Positions 23,765 through 33,514 are shown, numbered from the stretch's first letter. The stretch: 64,000 nucleotides of DNA from Candidatus Promineifilum breve (GCF_900066015.1 NZ_LN890655.1:1094726-1158725), one strand, 5' to 3'. Numbers and translations are program-made. Notes: generated from the letters alone by a model not told the origin.

Positions 23765-25555
23765 ATGCTACCATATACTCATATGCACCGACCCGCCTCC
23801 CTACGCCACTATCGCTGGCTCGTGGCCCCGGCCATCCCCGATGATTCGCCGCTACGGGCGGCCGACGAGGGCGTTCACCCCATCCTGCGCCAGATCCTCT
23901 ACAATCGCGGTCTGACGCAGCCGGGGCAAATCCAGACCTTCCTGGCTAACCATTACCTGTCCTCGCGCGATCCCTTTCTGTTGGCCGACATGGAGCGGGC
24001 GGTCGAGCGCATCGGCCGCGCCCTGCGTGACGGCGAGATGATCGTCGTCTATGGCGACTTCGACGCCGACGGGGTGACGGCCACCGTGCTGCTGACCCAG
24101 GCGTTGCGGCGCATGGCCGACGACCGCCGCCTCATCCAGCCCTATATCCCCGACCGGGTGGATGAGGGCTACGGCCTGAACCTGGAGGCGCTGACCGCCT
24201 TGCGCGCCAAGGGGGCCTCCGTAGTCATCAGTGTCGACTGCGGCATCCGCTCGCCGGTCGAGGCCGCCCACGCCCAGGCCATCGGGCTGGACCTGATCAT
24301 CACCGACCACCACAGCCTGGGGCGCGAATTGCCGCCGGCCGCGGCGGTCATCAACCCCAAGCGCCCCGATTCCACCTACCCGGAGAAAATGCTGGCCGGC
24401 GTCGGCATCGCCTATAAGCTGGCCCAGGCGCTGCGGCTGGCCTATCCCGACCGGGCCATGGGCGAAGAGTCCGATTTGCTCGATCTGGTCGCCATCGGCA
24501 CGGTGGCCGACCTGGCCCCGCTGGTGGGCGAAAACCGCAAGCTGGTGGCCGAGGGGCTGGCCGTATTGAACGAAGTGCGCCGGCCGGGCATCGCCGCGCT
24601 GATGAATGTCAGCGGCTTACAGGCGGGACAGATGACGGCCGAGAGCATCGGCTTCGCCCTCGGCCCGCGCATCAACGCCGCCGGCCGCCTGGCCCACGCC
24701 TACGACGCCGCCCGCCTACTCATCGCCGCCGCCCCCGATCATGCCCAGGAGCAGGCCCGCCTGCTGGACGAGCTAAACCGCCAGCGCCAATCGCTGACCC
24801 GCCGCCTCAGCGCCCTGGCCGAACAACTCATCGACCCCGACGCGCCGATCATCATCGCCGGCAACCCCGAATTCAAGTCGGGCGTCGTCGGTCTGGTCGC
24901 CAGCCGGTTGGCCGAGAAGACCTATCGCCCGGCCATCGTCATGGAGTTGGGCGAGGCCGAGAGTCGCGGTTCGTGCCGCTCCATCCCCGAATTCCACATC
25001 ACCCACGCCCTGGACGAGGTGGCCGATCTGCTGGTGCGCCACGGCGGCCACGCCCAGGCCGCCGGCTTCACCATCCGCAACGAAAACCTGCCGGCGTTCA
25101 TCGAGCGCATGACGGCCATCGCCGGCGAACAGTTATCCGGGGCCGATCTGCGGCCGGGGCTGGAGATTGACGCCGCCCTACCGCTGCGCGATGTCGATTG
25201 GGCGCTGCACGGCACGCTGGAACAACTGGAGCCGACCGGTAACCAGAACCCCCAGCCGCTGCTGCTCAGCCGTGGCGTCGAGGTCGTCAGCCATCGCCCG
25301 GTGGGCACGGACGGCAGCCACCTGCAACTCTACCTGGTGGACGGCCACAACGGCGCGGCCCGCTACGGCGGCGCGCGCGGCCGCCCGGCCCAAGCTTTCC
25401 CGGCCATCGCCTTTCGCCAGGGGGAGTGGGCCGGGGCGCTGCCCAAATACGTCGATGTCGTCTATCGTGTCGGCCTCAACCGTTGGAACGGCAACACCAA
25501 TCTGCAACTGGTCGTCGAGGACATCTGCCCGGCCGAGGACGGGAGCACACCATGA
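23765..25555 (+). CDS. recJ: single-stranded-DNA-specific exonuclease RecJ
   Basis: RecJ is a 5'-3' ssDNA exonuclease of recombination and mismatch repair. The 596-aa protein has the DHH-phosphoesterase motifs: VVYGDFDADGVTATV near residue 96, ISVDCGI, ITDHHSLGRELP near residue 179 and INPKR. Next come the DHHA1 domain (GPRINAAGRLAHAYDAARLL; GGHAQAAGFTI) and a C-terminal OB fold. All metal-binding Asp/His residues are present. An alternative ATG lies at 23783. The stop overlaps the ATG of the next gene (ATGA), so the two are translationally coupled. Confidence 0.96.
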   Translation: MLPYTHMHRPASLRHYRWLVAPAIPDDSPLRAADEGVHPILRQILYNRGLTQPGQIQTFLANHYLSSRDPFLLADMERAVERIGRALRDGEMIVVYGDFDADGVTATVLLTQALRRMADDRRLIQPYIPDRVDEGYGLNLEALTALRAKGASVVISVDCGIRSPVEAAHAQAIGLDLIITDHHSLGRELPPAAAVINPKRPDSTYPEKMLAGVGIAYKLAQALRLAYPDRAMGEESDLLDLVAIGTVADLAPLVGENRKLVAEGLAVLNEVRRPGIAALMNVSGLQAGQMTAESIGFALGPRINAAGRLAHAYDAARLLIAAAPDHAQEQARLLDELNRQRQSLTRRLSALAEQLIDPDAPIIIAGNPEFKSGVVGLVASRLAEKTYRPAIVMELGEAESRGSCRSIPEFHITHALDEVADLLVRHGGHAQAAGFTIRNENLPAFIERMTAIAGEQLSGADLRPGLEIDAALPLRDVDWALHGTLEQLEPTGNQNPQPLLLSRGVEVVSHRPVGTDGSHLQLYLVDGHNGAARYGGARGRPAQAFPAIAFRQGEWAGALPKYVDVVYRVGLNRWNGNTNLQLVVEDICPAEDGSTP

Positions 25556-26514
25556 CGATTCTGGTCACCGGCGCGGCCGGATTCATCGGCAGCCATACGG
25601 CCGAGCGCCTCTGTCGCCGGGGCGATACGGTCATCGGGCTGGACAATTTCAACGACTACTACGACCCGGCCCGCAAGCGCGCCAATGAGCAACGGCTGAA
25701 CGCCTACCCCAACTTTCGCATGGTCGAAGCCGACGTGCGCGACCGCGACGCCCTGTTCGCCCTGTTCGCGGCCGAAAAGATCGACGCCGTGGCCCACCTG
25801 GCGGCCATGGCCGGCGTCCGCGACGCCATGAAGCTGCCCGCTCTGTACGTCAACGTCGATCTGAACGGCACGCAGAACGTGCTCGACGCGGCGCGGGCGG
25901 CCGGCAATGTGGGCAATTTCGTCTTCGCCTCCACCTCGTCGGTCTACGGCAATACCACGCAGATCCCGTTCATCGAGACCGACCCGTGCGACCGGCCGCT
26001 GCAACCCTATGCCGCCGCCAAGCGGGCGGCCGAAATTCTGGGCCACAGCTATCACCACCTCTTCGGCCAGAATTTCACCGCCTTGCGCTTTTTCACCGTC
26101 TATGGCCCCCACGGCCGGCCCGACATGATGGCCTATCTGCTGGCCGATAGCATCGTCAAGGGCAAGGAGATTCCGCTCTACGACAACGGGCAGATGTACC
26201 GCGACTGGACGTTCATCGACGACAATGTCAGTGGCATCGTCGCCGCCCTCGACCGGCCGCTGGGGTATGAGATCATCAACCTCGGCCGCGGCGAGCCGGT
26301 TCTGTTGAAGGATTTCGTGGAGATGATGGAAGAGTTGAGCGGGCGCAAGGCCAATCTCGTGCCCACGCCGCGCCTGGCGGCCGACTTTGTGCGCAACGTG
26401 GCCGACATCAGCAAGGCCCGCCGCCTCCTCGATTATCAGCCCTCGGTGCCCGTGATCGAGGGTGTGCGTCGCTTCTGGGAATGGTATCAAGCATATGACG
26501 CCGGACGCGCATAA
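25552..26514 (+). CDS. NAD-dependent sugar epimerase (UDP-glucuronate 4-epimerase-like)
   Basis: This 320-aa protein is an extended short-chain dehydrogenase. It has the NAD-binding loop TGAAGFIGSH, a LDNFNDYYD segment typical of UDP-glucuronate/galactose epimerases, catalytic serine and tyrosine in STSSVYGN and YAAAKRAAE, then FFTVYGPHGRPDM and YRDWTFIDD. The NFNDYYD stretch and the RPDM block favour a UDP-glucuronate 4-epimerase-like enzyme, but substrate is not certain. It overlaps recJ by four bases and the following RNase D gene by 20, so the three form one transcript. It may supply galacturonate for surface polysaccharide (inference). Confidence 0.9.
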   Translation: MTILVTGAAGFIGSHTAERLCRRGDTVIGLDNFNDYYDPARKRANEQRLNAYPNFRMVEADVRDRDALFALFAAEKIDAVAHLAAMAGVRDAMKLPALYVNVDLNGTQNVLDAARAAGNVGNFVFASTSSVYGNTTQIPFIETDPCDRPLQPYAAAKRAAEILGHSYHHLFGQNFTALRFFTVYGPHGRPDMMAYLLADSIVKGKEIPLYDNGQMYRDWTFIDDNVSGIVAALDRPLGYEIINLGRGEPVLLKDFVEMMEELSGRKANLVPTPRLAADFVRNVADISKARRLLDYQPSVPVIEGVRRFWEWYQAYDAGRA

Positions 26515-27646
26515 CCAGCCGCCCCTGGCCCCCTTCCGTTACGTGGCCGGCCGCGCCGCCTGGCAGGCGTGCCTGCGCGACCTGCAAGCCGCGCCCCGTC
26601 TGGCCATCGACCTGGAGGCCAACAGCATGTTCGCCTATCGCGAGCGCGCCTGCCTCATTCAGATCTCCACCGCCAACGCCGACTACATCCTCGATCCCCT
26701 GGCCGACCTCGACTTCAGCCCGCTGGGTGTCATCATCGCCAACCCCGCCGTGGAGAAGATCTTCCACGCCGCCGAATATGACCTGATCCTGATGGGCCGC
26801 GATTACGGCTGGCAGCTCAGCAATTTATTCGACACGATGTGGGCGGCGCGCATCCTGGGCTACCAGCAGATCGGGCTGGCGAACTTGCTGGACAAGTATT
26901 TCGGCCTGCACATCAGCAAGCGCTTCCAGAAAGCCAACTGGTGCCACCGGCCGCTCTCGGCCGGCGAACTGGCCTATGCCCAGAAGGATACCCACTACCT
27001 GCCGGCGCTGCGCGACCGGCTGGCGGCCGAATTGGACGCCCGCGGCCACACGGTGGAGGCGGCCGAGATATTCGCCGAGCAAACCCACGTGCGCCTGCCC
27101 GACAACGGCTTCGACCCCGACGGCTTCTGGCATATCAACGGCGCCTACGATTTGGCCCCGGCGGAGCAGGCGGTGTTGAAGGCGCTCTACCTCTTCCGCG
27201 AGCGCGAGGCCAAACGGCGCGACGCGCCCCATTTCAAGGTGTTGAGCGACCGCACGTTGCTCGAATTGGCGACGACCGCACCCACGCGGACGGCCGACCT
27301 GGGGCGGATTCACGGCATGTCGGAGGGGCAGCAACAGCGCTACGGCCGCAACATCCTCCACGTTATCGCCGAGGCCGCCGACGCGCCCCCGCCCCAGCCG
27401 CCCAAACGCCAGCCGCGCCTGCCCGAGGCCGTCCTCAACCGCTATGACCTGCTGCACCGCTGGCGCAAGGCCCGCGCCCAGGCTCGCGGCGTGGAATCGG
27501 ACGTGGTGATGAGCCGTGATTCACTGTGGGCCATCGCCAAGGCCAACCCGCGCACCCTCGACGAGTTGCAGGCGCTCAACACCCTCGGCCCCTGGCGTCT
27601 GGCAACCTATGGCGACGAACTACTAAGAATAGGGGCTAGGGACTAG
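26495..27646 (+). CDS. rnd: ribonuclease D-like 3'-5' exonuclease with HRDC domains
   Basis: RNase D trims the 3' ends of tRNA precursors and other small RNAs. The 383-aa protein has the DEDDy exonuclease domain (residues 1-190): AIDLEANSMF (DxE), IFHAAEYDLILM (third Asp) and YAQKDTHYL (Asp and catalytic Tyr). Two HRDC-like helical domains follow (about 215-290 and 305-380). The start overlaps the upstream epimerase by 20 bp. The final residues (IGARD) and stop TAG are encoded by the first units of the CTAGGGA heptad palindrome, so the true ancestral C-terminus is lost or altered. Confidence 0.93.
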   Translation: MTPDAHNQPPLAPFRYVAGRAAWQACLRDLQAAPRLAIDLEANSMFAYRERACLIQISTANADYILDPLADLDFSPLGVIIANPAVEKIFHAAEYDLILMGRDYGWQLSNLFDTMWAARILGYQQIGLANLLDKYFGLHISKRFQKANWCHRPLSAGELAYAQKDTHYLPALRDRLAAELDARGHTVEAAEIFAEQTHVRLPDNGFDPDGFWHINGAYDLAPAEQAVLKALYLFREREAKRRDAPHFKVLSDRTLLELATTAPTRTADLGRIHGMSEGQQQRYGRNILHVIAEAADAPPPQPPKRQPRLPEAVLNRYDLLHRWRKARAQARGVESDVVMSRDSLWAIAKANPRTLDELQALNTLGPWRLATYGDELLRIGARD

Positions 27647-27710
27647 GTGCTAGGTTCTAGGGAAGAGCGTTCTTCCCTAGAACCTAGCACCTAACACCTA
27701 GCCCCTAATT
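27628..27710. repeat. heptad palindrome, CTAGGGA/CTAGGTG family
   Basis: The left arm (27628-27670) consists of 7-bp units CTAGGGA, CTAGGTG, CTAGGTT and CTAGGGA. The right arm (27671-27710) is its near-perfect complement, so the two fold into a stem of about 40 bp with the centre GAAGAGCGTTCTTC. It contains the stop codon of rnd and ends just before the AAGGAG ribosome site of the next gene. Confidence 0.93.
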
Positions 27711-27722
27711 AAGGAGATTAGG

Positions 27723-29129
27723 ATGGAGATTACATTCTTTGGAGCGGCGCGCACTGTGACCGGCTCGCAACACCTGCTCGACGTGAACGGCAAGCGCATC
27801 CTGCTCGATTGCGGCCTCTATCAGGGGCCGCGCCAGGAGAGCACCGACCGCAACCGCCATCTGCCGTTCGACGCCCGGAGCGTGGACGTGCTCATCCTCT
27901 CCCACGCCCACATCGACCACAGCGGCAACATCCCCAATCTGGTGCGTAGCGGCTTCGACGGCGACATCATCTCCACCTTCGCCACCCGCGACCTGTGCAA
28001 CATCATGCTACGCGACAGCGCCAAGATTCAGGAAGGGGACGTGGAGTATCTGAACAAAAAGCGGGTGCGGGCCAATCTGCCGTTGCTGGAACCGATCTAC
28101 ACCATGGCCGACGCGATGACCGCCCTGAAGCTGTTCATCGGCATCGGCTATGAGCGCGCCTATCAGGTAGCACCGGGCATCAGTCTGACTTTCTACGACG
28201 CCGGCCACGTGCTGGGGTCGGCCATTGTGGCCCTGGATATTGAAGAAACGGGCCGGCCGCCGACACGCCTCGTCTTCAGCGGCGACCTCGGCCGCGCCCA
28301 CCGCCCCATCCTCAATGACCCCGTCTTTCTGGACCGGGCCGACATCCTCATCCTGGAAAGCACCTACGGCAACCGCGAGCATCCCGCAGACGAGGATACC
28401 GATCACCTGCTGGAAGGCATCATCCGCGAAACGGTGAAGCAAGGGGGCAAGGTCATCGTGCCCGCCTTCGCCATCGGCCGCACCCAGGAGCTGGTCTACC
28501 GTCTGAACAATCTGGTCGAGAACGGCGATCTGCCGCCCAACCTGCAAGTCTACGTGGACAGCCCGCTGGCGATTGACGCCACCGGCATCTTCCGCGCCCA
28601 CCCCGAAGCCTACGACGCCGAAACGGCCGAAATTATGATGACCGACAAGGATCGCGATCCCTTCGGCTTCAACCTGATGCGCTACACGCGGGCCACCCAG
28701 GAATCGAAGGCGCTCAACTTCCTGAAGAACCCGGCGGTCATCATCAGCGCCAGCGGCATGGCCGAGGCCGGGCGCATCCTCCACCACCTGAAAAACAACA
28801 TCGAAGACCCGCGCAGCACCGTGCTCATCACCGGCTACCAGGCGGAGCATACACTCGGCCGGCGCATCGTGGACGGCGAGAAGCGGGTCAAAATCTTCGG
28901 CGAGGATTACGACGTGCGGGCGCGCGTGGCCGCCCTCAACGGCCTGAGCGGTCACGCCGACCGCTCGGAACTGTTGGACTGGGCCGGCCACCTGCAACAG
29001 CCGCCGCGCCGCACCTTCCTGGTCCATGGCGAATTGGCGCCGGCCCAATCATTGGCCGAGGGCTTGCGCGCCCAACTCGGCTTTCCGGCGGTCGATATAC
29101 CCGAACTGGGACAGCGCTTTACGCTATAA
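27723..29129 (+). CDS. metallo-beta-lactamase fold hydrolase with beta-CASP and RMMBL domains
   Basis: This 468-aa protein belongs to the CPSF/Ysh1-like branch of the metallo-beta-lactamase superfamily, which contains RNA endo- and exonucleases. It has the zinc motif HAHIDHSGN (about residue 60), [20 protein letters not shown] (metal ligand), the beta-CASP insertion, [30 protein letters not shown] and the terminal RMMBL histidines (GLSGHADR and VHGE). A role in RNA processing is likely from the family. An AAGGAG site precedes the ATG. Its stop overlaps the end of the convergent kbl gene by 11 bp. Confidence 0.92.
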   Translation: MEITFFGAARTVTGSQHLLDVNGKRILLDCGLYQGPRQESTDRNRHLPFDARSVDVLILSHAHIDHSGNIPNLVRSGFDGDIISTFATRDLCNIMLRDSAKIQEGDVEYLNKKRVRANLPLLEPIYTMADAMTALKLFIGIGYERAYQVAPGISLTFYDAGHVLGSAIVALDIEETGRPPTRLVFSGDLGRAHRPILNDPVFLDRADILILESTYGNREHPADEDTDHLLEGIIRETVKQGGKVIVPAFAIGRTQELVYRLNNLVENGDLPPNLQVYVDSPLAIDATGIFRAHPEAYDAETAEIMMTDKDRDPFGFNLMRYTRATQESKALNFLKNPAVIISASGMAEAGRILHHLKNNIEDPRSTVLITGYQAEHTLGRRIVDGEKRVKIFGEDYDVRARVAALNGLSGHADRSELLDWAGHLQQPPRRTFLVHGELAPAQSLAEGLRAQLGFPAVDIPELGQRFTL

Positions 29130-30306
29130 CGCCCAATTCGCGACCGACGCGGCCGAACGTCTCCAGGGCGATCTCGATGTCGCCGGGGTTGTGGGCGGCC
29201 GAGTTCATCACCCGGATGCGCGCCTTGCCCTGGGCCACCGTCGGGTAGCCGATAGCCATGGCGAACACCCCTTCCTCGAACAGGCGGCGGCTGAACTGCT
29301 GGGCCAGCTTGGCCTCGCCCAGCATCACCGGCACGATGGGCGTCTGGCTGGAGCCGGTATTGAAGCCCATCGCCTGCATCTCGCGCCGGAACAGTTCGGC
29401 GTTGGCCCATAGGCGGTCGATCAGCTCGGTCGATTCGCCCAGGATGGTGACCGCCTCGATGCAGGCCGCGGCGTCGGGCGCGGTCATGGCGCTGCTGAAG
29501 AGGAACGGCCGGCCGCGCTGGCGCAACCAGTCGATGATGACCGCCTTGCCGGCCACCAGCCCGCCGACGACACCGAACGCCTTGCTCAGCGTGCCCACTT
29601 CCACGTCAACCCGGCCATGCAGGCCGAAGTGATCGACGATGCCCCGCCCGCCGTGGCCCAGCACCCCCTCGCCGTGGGCGTCATCGACCATCAGCATGAT
29701 GCCGTGCTCCTCGGCCACGGCGGCGATCTGGTCCAGCGGGGCGATGTCGCCGTCCATGCTGAACACGCCGTCGGTGATGATGAGGCGGCGCTTGTAGTCG
29801 GCGCGGGCGGCGATCTTTTGGCGCAGGTCGTCGGTGTCGTTGTGGCGGTAGCGGATGGTCTCGGCCCGGCTCAGGCGACAGCCGTCGATGATGCTGGCGT
29901 GGTTTAGCTCGTCGGAGAAGATGAGATCGCCCGGCCCCACCAGGGCGGCGATGGTCGCCAGATTGGCCGTGAAGCCGCTCTGGAACGTCAGGCAGGCTTC
30001 AGCGTGCTTGAACTCGGCCAGCTTTTGCTCCAGCGTGGCGTGGAGCGACGTCGTGCCGGCGATGGAGCGCACCGCCCCCGGCCCCACGCCGTAGTCGTCG
30101 ATGCCGCGCTGGGCCGCCTGGCGCACGCGCGGGTGGTTAGCCAGCCCCAAATAATTATTGGCGCAGAAGTTGAGCAGGCGGCGGCCGTCGATGGTCACCC
30201 AGGCGTCCATTGGCGAATCAATCGTGCGAATGTGGTTATAGAGGCCGGCGGCCTTCAGATTGTCGATCTCGGCTTGCAGCCAATCGGTGCGTCCGTCTTG
30301 CGTCAT
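29119..30306 (-). CDS. kbl: glycine C-acetyltransferase (2-amino-3-ketobutyrate CoA ligase)
   Basis: Kbl is a pyridoxal-phosphate enzyme of the alpha-oxoamine synthase family that cleaves 2-amino-3-ketobutyrate with CoA to glycine and acetyl-CoA in threonine breakdown. The 395-aa protein shows [10 protein letters not shown], the [12 protein letters not shown] and [11 protein letters not shown] cofactor blocks, and the PLP-lysine region [12 protein letters not shown] (about residue 240). Threonine dehydrogenase, its usual partner, is not next to it in this window. AGGAG lies six bases before the ATG. BioF is a close relative, but length and loops match Kbl better. Confidence 0.9.
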   Translation of the reverse strand: MTQDGRTDWLQAEIDNLKAAGLYNHIRTIDSPMDAWVTIDGRRLLNFCANNYLGLANHPRVRQAAQRGIDDYGVGPGAVRSIAGTTSLHATLEQKLAEFKHAEACLTFQSGFTANLATIAALVGPGDLIFSDELNHASIIDGCRLSRAETIRYRHNDTDDLRQKIAARADYKRRLIITDGVFSMDGDIAPLDQIAAVAEEHGIMLMVDDAHGEGVLGHGGRGIVDHFGLHGRVDVEVGTLSKAFGVVGGLVAGKAVIIDWLRQRGRPFLFSSAMTAPDAAACIEAVTILGESTELIDRLWANAELFRREMQAMGFNTGSSQTPIVPVMLGEAKLAQQFSRRLFEEGVFAMAIGYPTVAQGKARIRVMNSAAHNPGDIEIALETFGRVGRELGVIA

Positions 30307-30321
30307 TGGTTTCTCCTATGG

Positions 30322-30417
30322 AACACAGAGATCACAGAGGAGTCACAGAGAGCACCGAGGAAATGTTAACGCTTACGATCTCTGTGTCCTCTGTGAATTC
30401 TCTGTGTACTCTGTGTC
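30322..30417. repeat. CACAGAG-type palindromic repeat (copy 1)
   Basis: Degenerate tandem units of 9-12 bp based on CACAGAGGA form a left arm (30322-30360). The complementary CTCTGTGT units form the right arm (about 30380-30417). It lies in the divergent space between kbl and the HNH gene, upstream of both starts. A second copy is at 46495-46594, also between divergent genes. Confidence 0.92.
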
Positions 30418-30458
30418 GTTTTTATCCTCATTTAGGCCCCGACTTCAACAGGGCCGGA

Positions 30459-30487
30459 TTGACGATTTACCTCTCTCTGGCTATACT
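30459..30487 (+). promoter_or_regulatory. promoter of the HNH gene giving a near-leaderless mRNA
   Basis: TTGACG (30459-30464) and TATACT (30482-30487) are 17 bp apart. The ATG is at 30497, only nine bases after the -10 box, so transcription should begin about 0-3 bases before the start codon. Confidence 0.8.
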
Positions 30488-30496
30488 CACGGCTCT

Positions 30497-31018
30497 ATGA
30501 GCAGTGATGGGCTATTGCAAGAGCCAGTGCTCATTCTGAACGTGACATTCGAACCGATGCACGTTTGCAGCACGAAGCGGGCCTTGGCTCTGGTACTTTC
30601 CGGTAAAGCTGAGATCGTCATCAATGGTCGCGGGACCATTCGTAGCGCCGCATCTGTATTTGAAATCCCCTCGGTCATCAAGCTCAGTTACATGGTCAGG
30701 CGACCCCGGCCGCGCATCGCCCTGTCGAAGCGCGAGATCTTGCGCCGCGACGACTACACTTGCCAATACTGTGGCCGCAAGATGCGCACGCTGACGCTGG
30801 ATCACGTCGTGCCCCGGCGGCAGGGCGGCAGCCACACCTGGGAAAACCTGGTGGCCGCTTGTTCGCCTTGCAACCGGCGTAAGGGCGGCAAGCTGGCCGC
30901 CGAAGCCGACATGATCCTGCAACGCCCGCCCTTCGAGCCTAGCCCCTCGGCCGCCTACCGTTTCGGCACCCATCTGGAACAGCGCCAGGAGTGGGCCGAA
31001 TTCATCGAAGGTTGGTAA
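30497..31018 (+). CDS. HNH endonuclease family protein
   Basis: This 173-aa protein has a small N-terminal domain (VLILNVTFEPMHVCSTKRAL and a GRGTIRS strand). The treble-clef HNH domain follows at about residues 80-135: RRDDYTCQYCGRK, LTLDHVVPRRQGG, TWENLVAACSPCNRRKG. All metal and zinc residues are intact. Stand-alone proteins of this layout are widespread in Chloroflexota, Cyanobacteria and Actinobacteria and their function is largely unknown. The start at 30497 lies almost at the predicted transcription start with no Shine-Dalgarno sequence. A longer frame back to 30260 would translate the repeat and was rejected. Confidence 0.88.
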   Translation: MSSDGLLQEPVLILNVTFEPMHVCSTKRALALVLSGKAEIVINGRGTIRSAASVFEIPSVIKLSYMVRRPRPRIALSKREILRRDDYTCQYCGRKMRTLTLDHVVPRRQGGSHTWENLVAACSPCNRRKGGKLAAEADMILQRPPFEPSPSAAYRFGTHLEQRQEWAEFIEGW

Positions 31019-31032
31019 ATCGCCGCCAATCG

Positions 31033-31530
31033 TTAGCGCGTCTGTCGGGCCGGTGGGCGACGGGCGGCGTTGTCCTGGGCCAGCATAATGATGCGGTTCA
31101 ACCCGCCGTCGATCACCTCGCTCAGGTCGGCATACATGCGCTCGTACTCCGCCAGCGGCCCGCCATAGGGATCGGCGATGTTGTAGACGCGGCCGATCAT
31201 CTCGCTCAGTTGGTACACCTTGTACCCCTGTTCGGCGAACTCGGAGCGCAACGCTTCGGCGTGGCCGTCTTCCATCGTCAGCACCAGATCGGCCTCGCGC
31301 AGAAACGCCTCATCGACCATGGTCGAGCGGTGGCCGCTAATGTCCAGCCCGTTGCGCGCCGATACCTGGACGCTATAGCGCGACGCCCCGCGCGATTCCA
31401 TGGCCCACGTGCCGGCCGAGCCGACCTGCCAATCCGTCAGGCCGCGCCGCCGCAGCCGGTCGCGCAGCAGAGCCGCGGCCACCGGCGAGCGACAGATATT
31501 GGCCGTACAGATGATTAGAATTTTGGCCAT
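31033..31530 (-). CDS. low-molecular-weight protein-tyrosine (or protein-arginine) phosphatase
   Basis: The 165-aa protein has the phosphatase P-loop CTANICRS (C-x5-R-S) next to its N-terminus, GSAGTWAMESRGAS in the substrate loop, and the general-acid loop DPYGG near the C-terminus. Family members act on phosphotyrosine, for example in polysaccharide regulation, or on phosphoarginine. The loop residue after the catalytic cysteine is Thr, as in arginine phosphatases such as YwlE, which hints at that group but is not decisive. The ATG at 31530 was chosen because MAKILIICTANICRS matches the family start; a longer frame would overlap hpf. Confidence 0.9.
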   Translation of the reverse strand: MAKILIICTANICRSPVAAALLRDRLRRRGLTDWQVGSAGTWAMESRGASRYSVQVSARNGLDISGHRSTMVDEAFLREADLVLTMEDGHAEALRSEFAEQGYKVYQLSEMIGRVYNIADPYGGPLAEYERMYADLSEVIDGGLNRIIMLAQDNAARRPPARQTR

Positions 31531-31549
31531 CAGCCGGAAATCGCCCGCG

Positions 31550-32107
31550 CTAACCCATTTCGGGTTGCAACAAGCCGAACGTCCCATCGCGCCGGCGGTA
31601 GATGACGTTCACCCCATCCTCGTCGGCGTTGAAGAACACGTAGAAATCGTGGCCGAGCAATTCCATCTGATCGACGGCCTCTTCGGGCGACATGGGATGG
31701 AGCGCGAACCGCTTGTGGCGCACGATGACCTGTTCCTCTTCGACAAACTCCTCGGCGATGGGCAACGGCTCGCCCAGGTCTTGTTCCTCGCCCTTGCCGC
31801 GGGTCTTGGCCTTGCGCTTGCCGCGATAGCGCTCGATCTGCCGGTACAGTTTATCGACCACGGCGTCGATGGCGGCAAACATATCGCTGTGGCGTTCCTC
31901 GGCGCGCAGGATGGTGCCGCGCTCGTCGCGAATGGTGATTTCGGCCACGTGGCGTTGGACGGCGCTGCGCGTGTTTTCCATCGCCAGCGTGACCTGGATG
32001 CCGGTCAGGCTGGGGAGGTAGCGGTCCAGGCGCGCCGTTTTCTTCTCGACGTAGGTGCGCAAGCGTGGAGTCACTTCCATGTTGTTTGAGGTTATTTGCA
32101 GTTCCAT
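31550..32107 (-). CDS. hpf: ribosome hibernation promoting factor, long form
   Basis: Long HPF binds the decoding centre of idle ribosomes and dimerises them into 100S particles in stationary phase. The 185-aa protein has the S30AE/YfiA domain (residues 1-105; VTPRLRTYVEKKTARLDRYL) and the C-terminal dimerisation domain (about 125-185; VRHKRFALHPMSPEEAVDQMELLGHDF, with FNADEDGVNVIYRRRDGTFGLLQP). A TATAGT box and AAGGAG lie upstream of the ATG. Confidence 0.95.
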   Translation of the reverse strand: MELQITSNNMEVTPRLRTYVEKKTARLDRYLPSLTGIQVTLAMENTRSAVQRHVAEITIRDERGTILRAEERHSDMFAAIDAVVDKLYRQIERYRGKRKAKTRGKGEEQDLGEPLPIAEEFVEEEQVIVRHKRFALHPMSPEEAVDQMELLGHDFYVFFNADEDGVNVIYRRRDGTFGLLQPEMG

Positions 32108-32218
32108 AAGCCTACACCTGCTCCTTGGTACTATATCGGGGACGTAGTTGGAAAGCCCGCCGGCTGGAAATGGGCGAGCCGTGTCGTGCTCACCCTGGTA
32201 TTTTCTATTATCCCATGA

Positions 32219-32959
32219 CTAGTTCACACGCGCCAAGCAATAGGCCGCGACTCCGGCGGCCCCGGCGGCCAATAACGCCTCGGCCGCGGCCGACATGGTG
32301 GCCCCGGTGGTGAGCACGTCGTCGATCAGCAGCACGTGGCGGCCGACGACGGCCACCCCCGCCTCGAATGCGCCGCGCACATTGGCCTGGCGCTCGTCCG
32401 GCCCCAGGCCGACCTGGGGCACGGTGTGGCGCGTGCGCTGCAGGACGGCCGTATCGACGGCAATTCCCAGCGCCCGCGCCAACGGCCGGGCCAGCAATTC
32501 GGATTGGTTATAGCCGCGCTGCCGCCGTCGTCGCGCGTGCAGGGGAATGGGCAGGATGAGATCGGGCGGCTGCTCCCAGCGCGGCCAGGCGGCGATCATC
32601 TGCTCGGCCAGCAGCGCGCCTAGAGAGGAAAAACCCTCGTACTTGAAGCGATGGATGACGCCGCTGGTCGGCTCCTGATAGCGCAAGGCGGCGCGCATCT
32701 GGGTCAATGGGTGGGGGGCGGCGCGACACTCGCGGCAGGGAACAGCCGGCCGCCGGTCAGCCTCTCCGGCCAGATGGCGGCCGCAGCGCGGACAAATCGG
32801 CTCGGCCACGCGCACCATCCGCGCCGCGCAGGCCGCGCACAACGGCGCGCCGACTGCCCGGCAGCCAACGCATACCGGCGGGAAGACGACATCGAGGCAG
32901 AAAGCCGCCAGTTGGCGCAAGCGCGTCGCGGGCCACGACGGTAAATCGACGCCGCTCAC
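32219..32959 (-). CDS. comF: ComF family protein (double zinc ribbon and phosphoribosyltransferase)
   Basis: ComF proteins are needed for DNA uptake in naturally competent bacteria. The 246-aa protein has the N-terminal zinc ribbon ([27 protein letters not shown]), a central [15 protein letters not shown] segment, the DLILPIPLH and [14 protein letters not shown] blocks, and the phosphoribosyltransferase PRPP loop [18 protein letters not shown]. The start is GTG at 32959, overlapping the stop of the upstream CpaF-like fragment (GTGA), so translation is coupled to it. Confidence 0.92.
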   Translation of the reverse strand: MSGVDLPSWPATRLRQLAAFCLDVVFPPVCVGCRAVGAPLCAACAARMVRVAEPICPRCGRHLAGEADRRPAVPCRECRAAPHPLTQMRAALRYQEPTSGVIHRFKYEGFSSLGALLAEQMIAAWPRWEQPPDLILPIPLHARRRRQRGYNQSELLARPLARALGIAVDTAVLQRTRHTVPQVGLGPDERQANVRGAFEAGVAVVGRHVLLIDDVLTTGATMSAAAEALLAAGAAGVAAYCLARVN

Positions 32960-33264
32960 GGCCGGCTATCGAGCAGGTCGGCGACGATGGCCTCCAGTAA
33001 CTGGCGCTTTTCGCCGCGATTGAGCACGATGCCGCGCTCGGCCAATAAAACATCCAGCCGGTCATGGACGTAGGGCCGCAGTTGCGCGCGCTGGCCCACG
33101 TCGATACTCGGGTCGAGTTGGGCCGTGATCTGCGCGCCTAATTGTTTCTTGAGATCGAGAAAGGCATCGCGCGACCCAGGCGCGGGAGAATCGCGCCGCA
33201 CGCGAATATCGCGCAGGTCATCCGCGCCACCCGCTGCTGTGTTGTCCGTTTTATTTGCCGCCAC
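32956..33264 (-). CDS. short protein resembling the N-terminal domain of CpaF/TadA ATPase
   Basis: The C-terminal 70 residues of this short protein, including [19 protein letters not shown] and [20 protein letters not shown], look like the helical N-terminal region of CpaF-type secretion ATPases. The frame then stops exactly where CpaF normally continues into LGLGPLEPLL and its ATPase domain. It is therefore a truncated remnant or a free-standing domain of the Tad pilus motor. A GTG start at 33264 (102 aa) avoids overlap with the pilin gene; an ATG at 33342 (128 aa) would overlap it by 44 bp. It lies between an Flp pilin gene and comF and is translationally coupled to comF, which argues against simple decay. 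Confidence 0.6.
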   Translation of the reverse strand: MAANKTDNTAAGGADDLRDIRVRRDSPAPGSRDAFLDLKKQLGAQITAQLDPSIDVGQRAQLRPYVHDRLDVLLAERGIVLNRGEKRQLLEAIVADLLDSRP

Positions 33265-33298
33265 TTTCCCAAAGACCCCCAAATAGATTGCGTCGACG

Positions 33299-33466
33299 CT
33301 AACTGCTACCGAGTAGTTGGCGAAACCACTCAGCCGCGCCACGGAGCCAATCGCCGATATATGGCCCCAATATAGCCAACACGGCGATCAATACGATCGC
33401 CACAAAGACGAGTATCAGCGCGTACTCGACCAATCCCTGCCCATCATCGCCCCTGAAGAAGCGCAT
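33299..33466 (-). CDS. Flp-type (type IVb) pilin, 55 aa
   Basis: This short gene encodes MRFFRGDDGQGLVEYALIL, then a hydrophobic helix FVAIVLIAVLAILGPYI and a short amphipathic tail ending GSS. The GQGLVEYALI stretch is the prepilin-peptidase and assembly signature of Flp pilins (Gly before the cleavage site, Glu and Tyr after it). GGAGG lies nine bases before the ATG. Flp pilins build Tad pili for adhesion and DNA uptake. No tad secretion genes other than the CpaF-like fragment are in this window. It lies between a LuxR-type response regulator and comF. Confidence 0.9.
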   Translation of the reverse strand: MRFFRGDDGQGLVEYALILVFVAIVLIAVLAILGPYIGDWLRGAAEWFRQLLGSS

Positions 33467-33514
33467 ACGTTCATTCCTCCGCGATCACTCGCCCGCAACA
33501 GTGCCCATCATTGT

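Noticed and set aside
23774-23785. Leaderless recJ start (TATACT three bases before the ATG at 23783)
   Set aside because: The box is too close to the ATG for the start point, and no matching -35 box is found; treated as coincidence.
30260-30496. N-terminal extension of the HNH protein
   Set aside because: It would translate the CACAGAG palindrome and the promoter itself; the ATG at 30497 starts the conserved protein.
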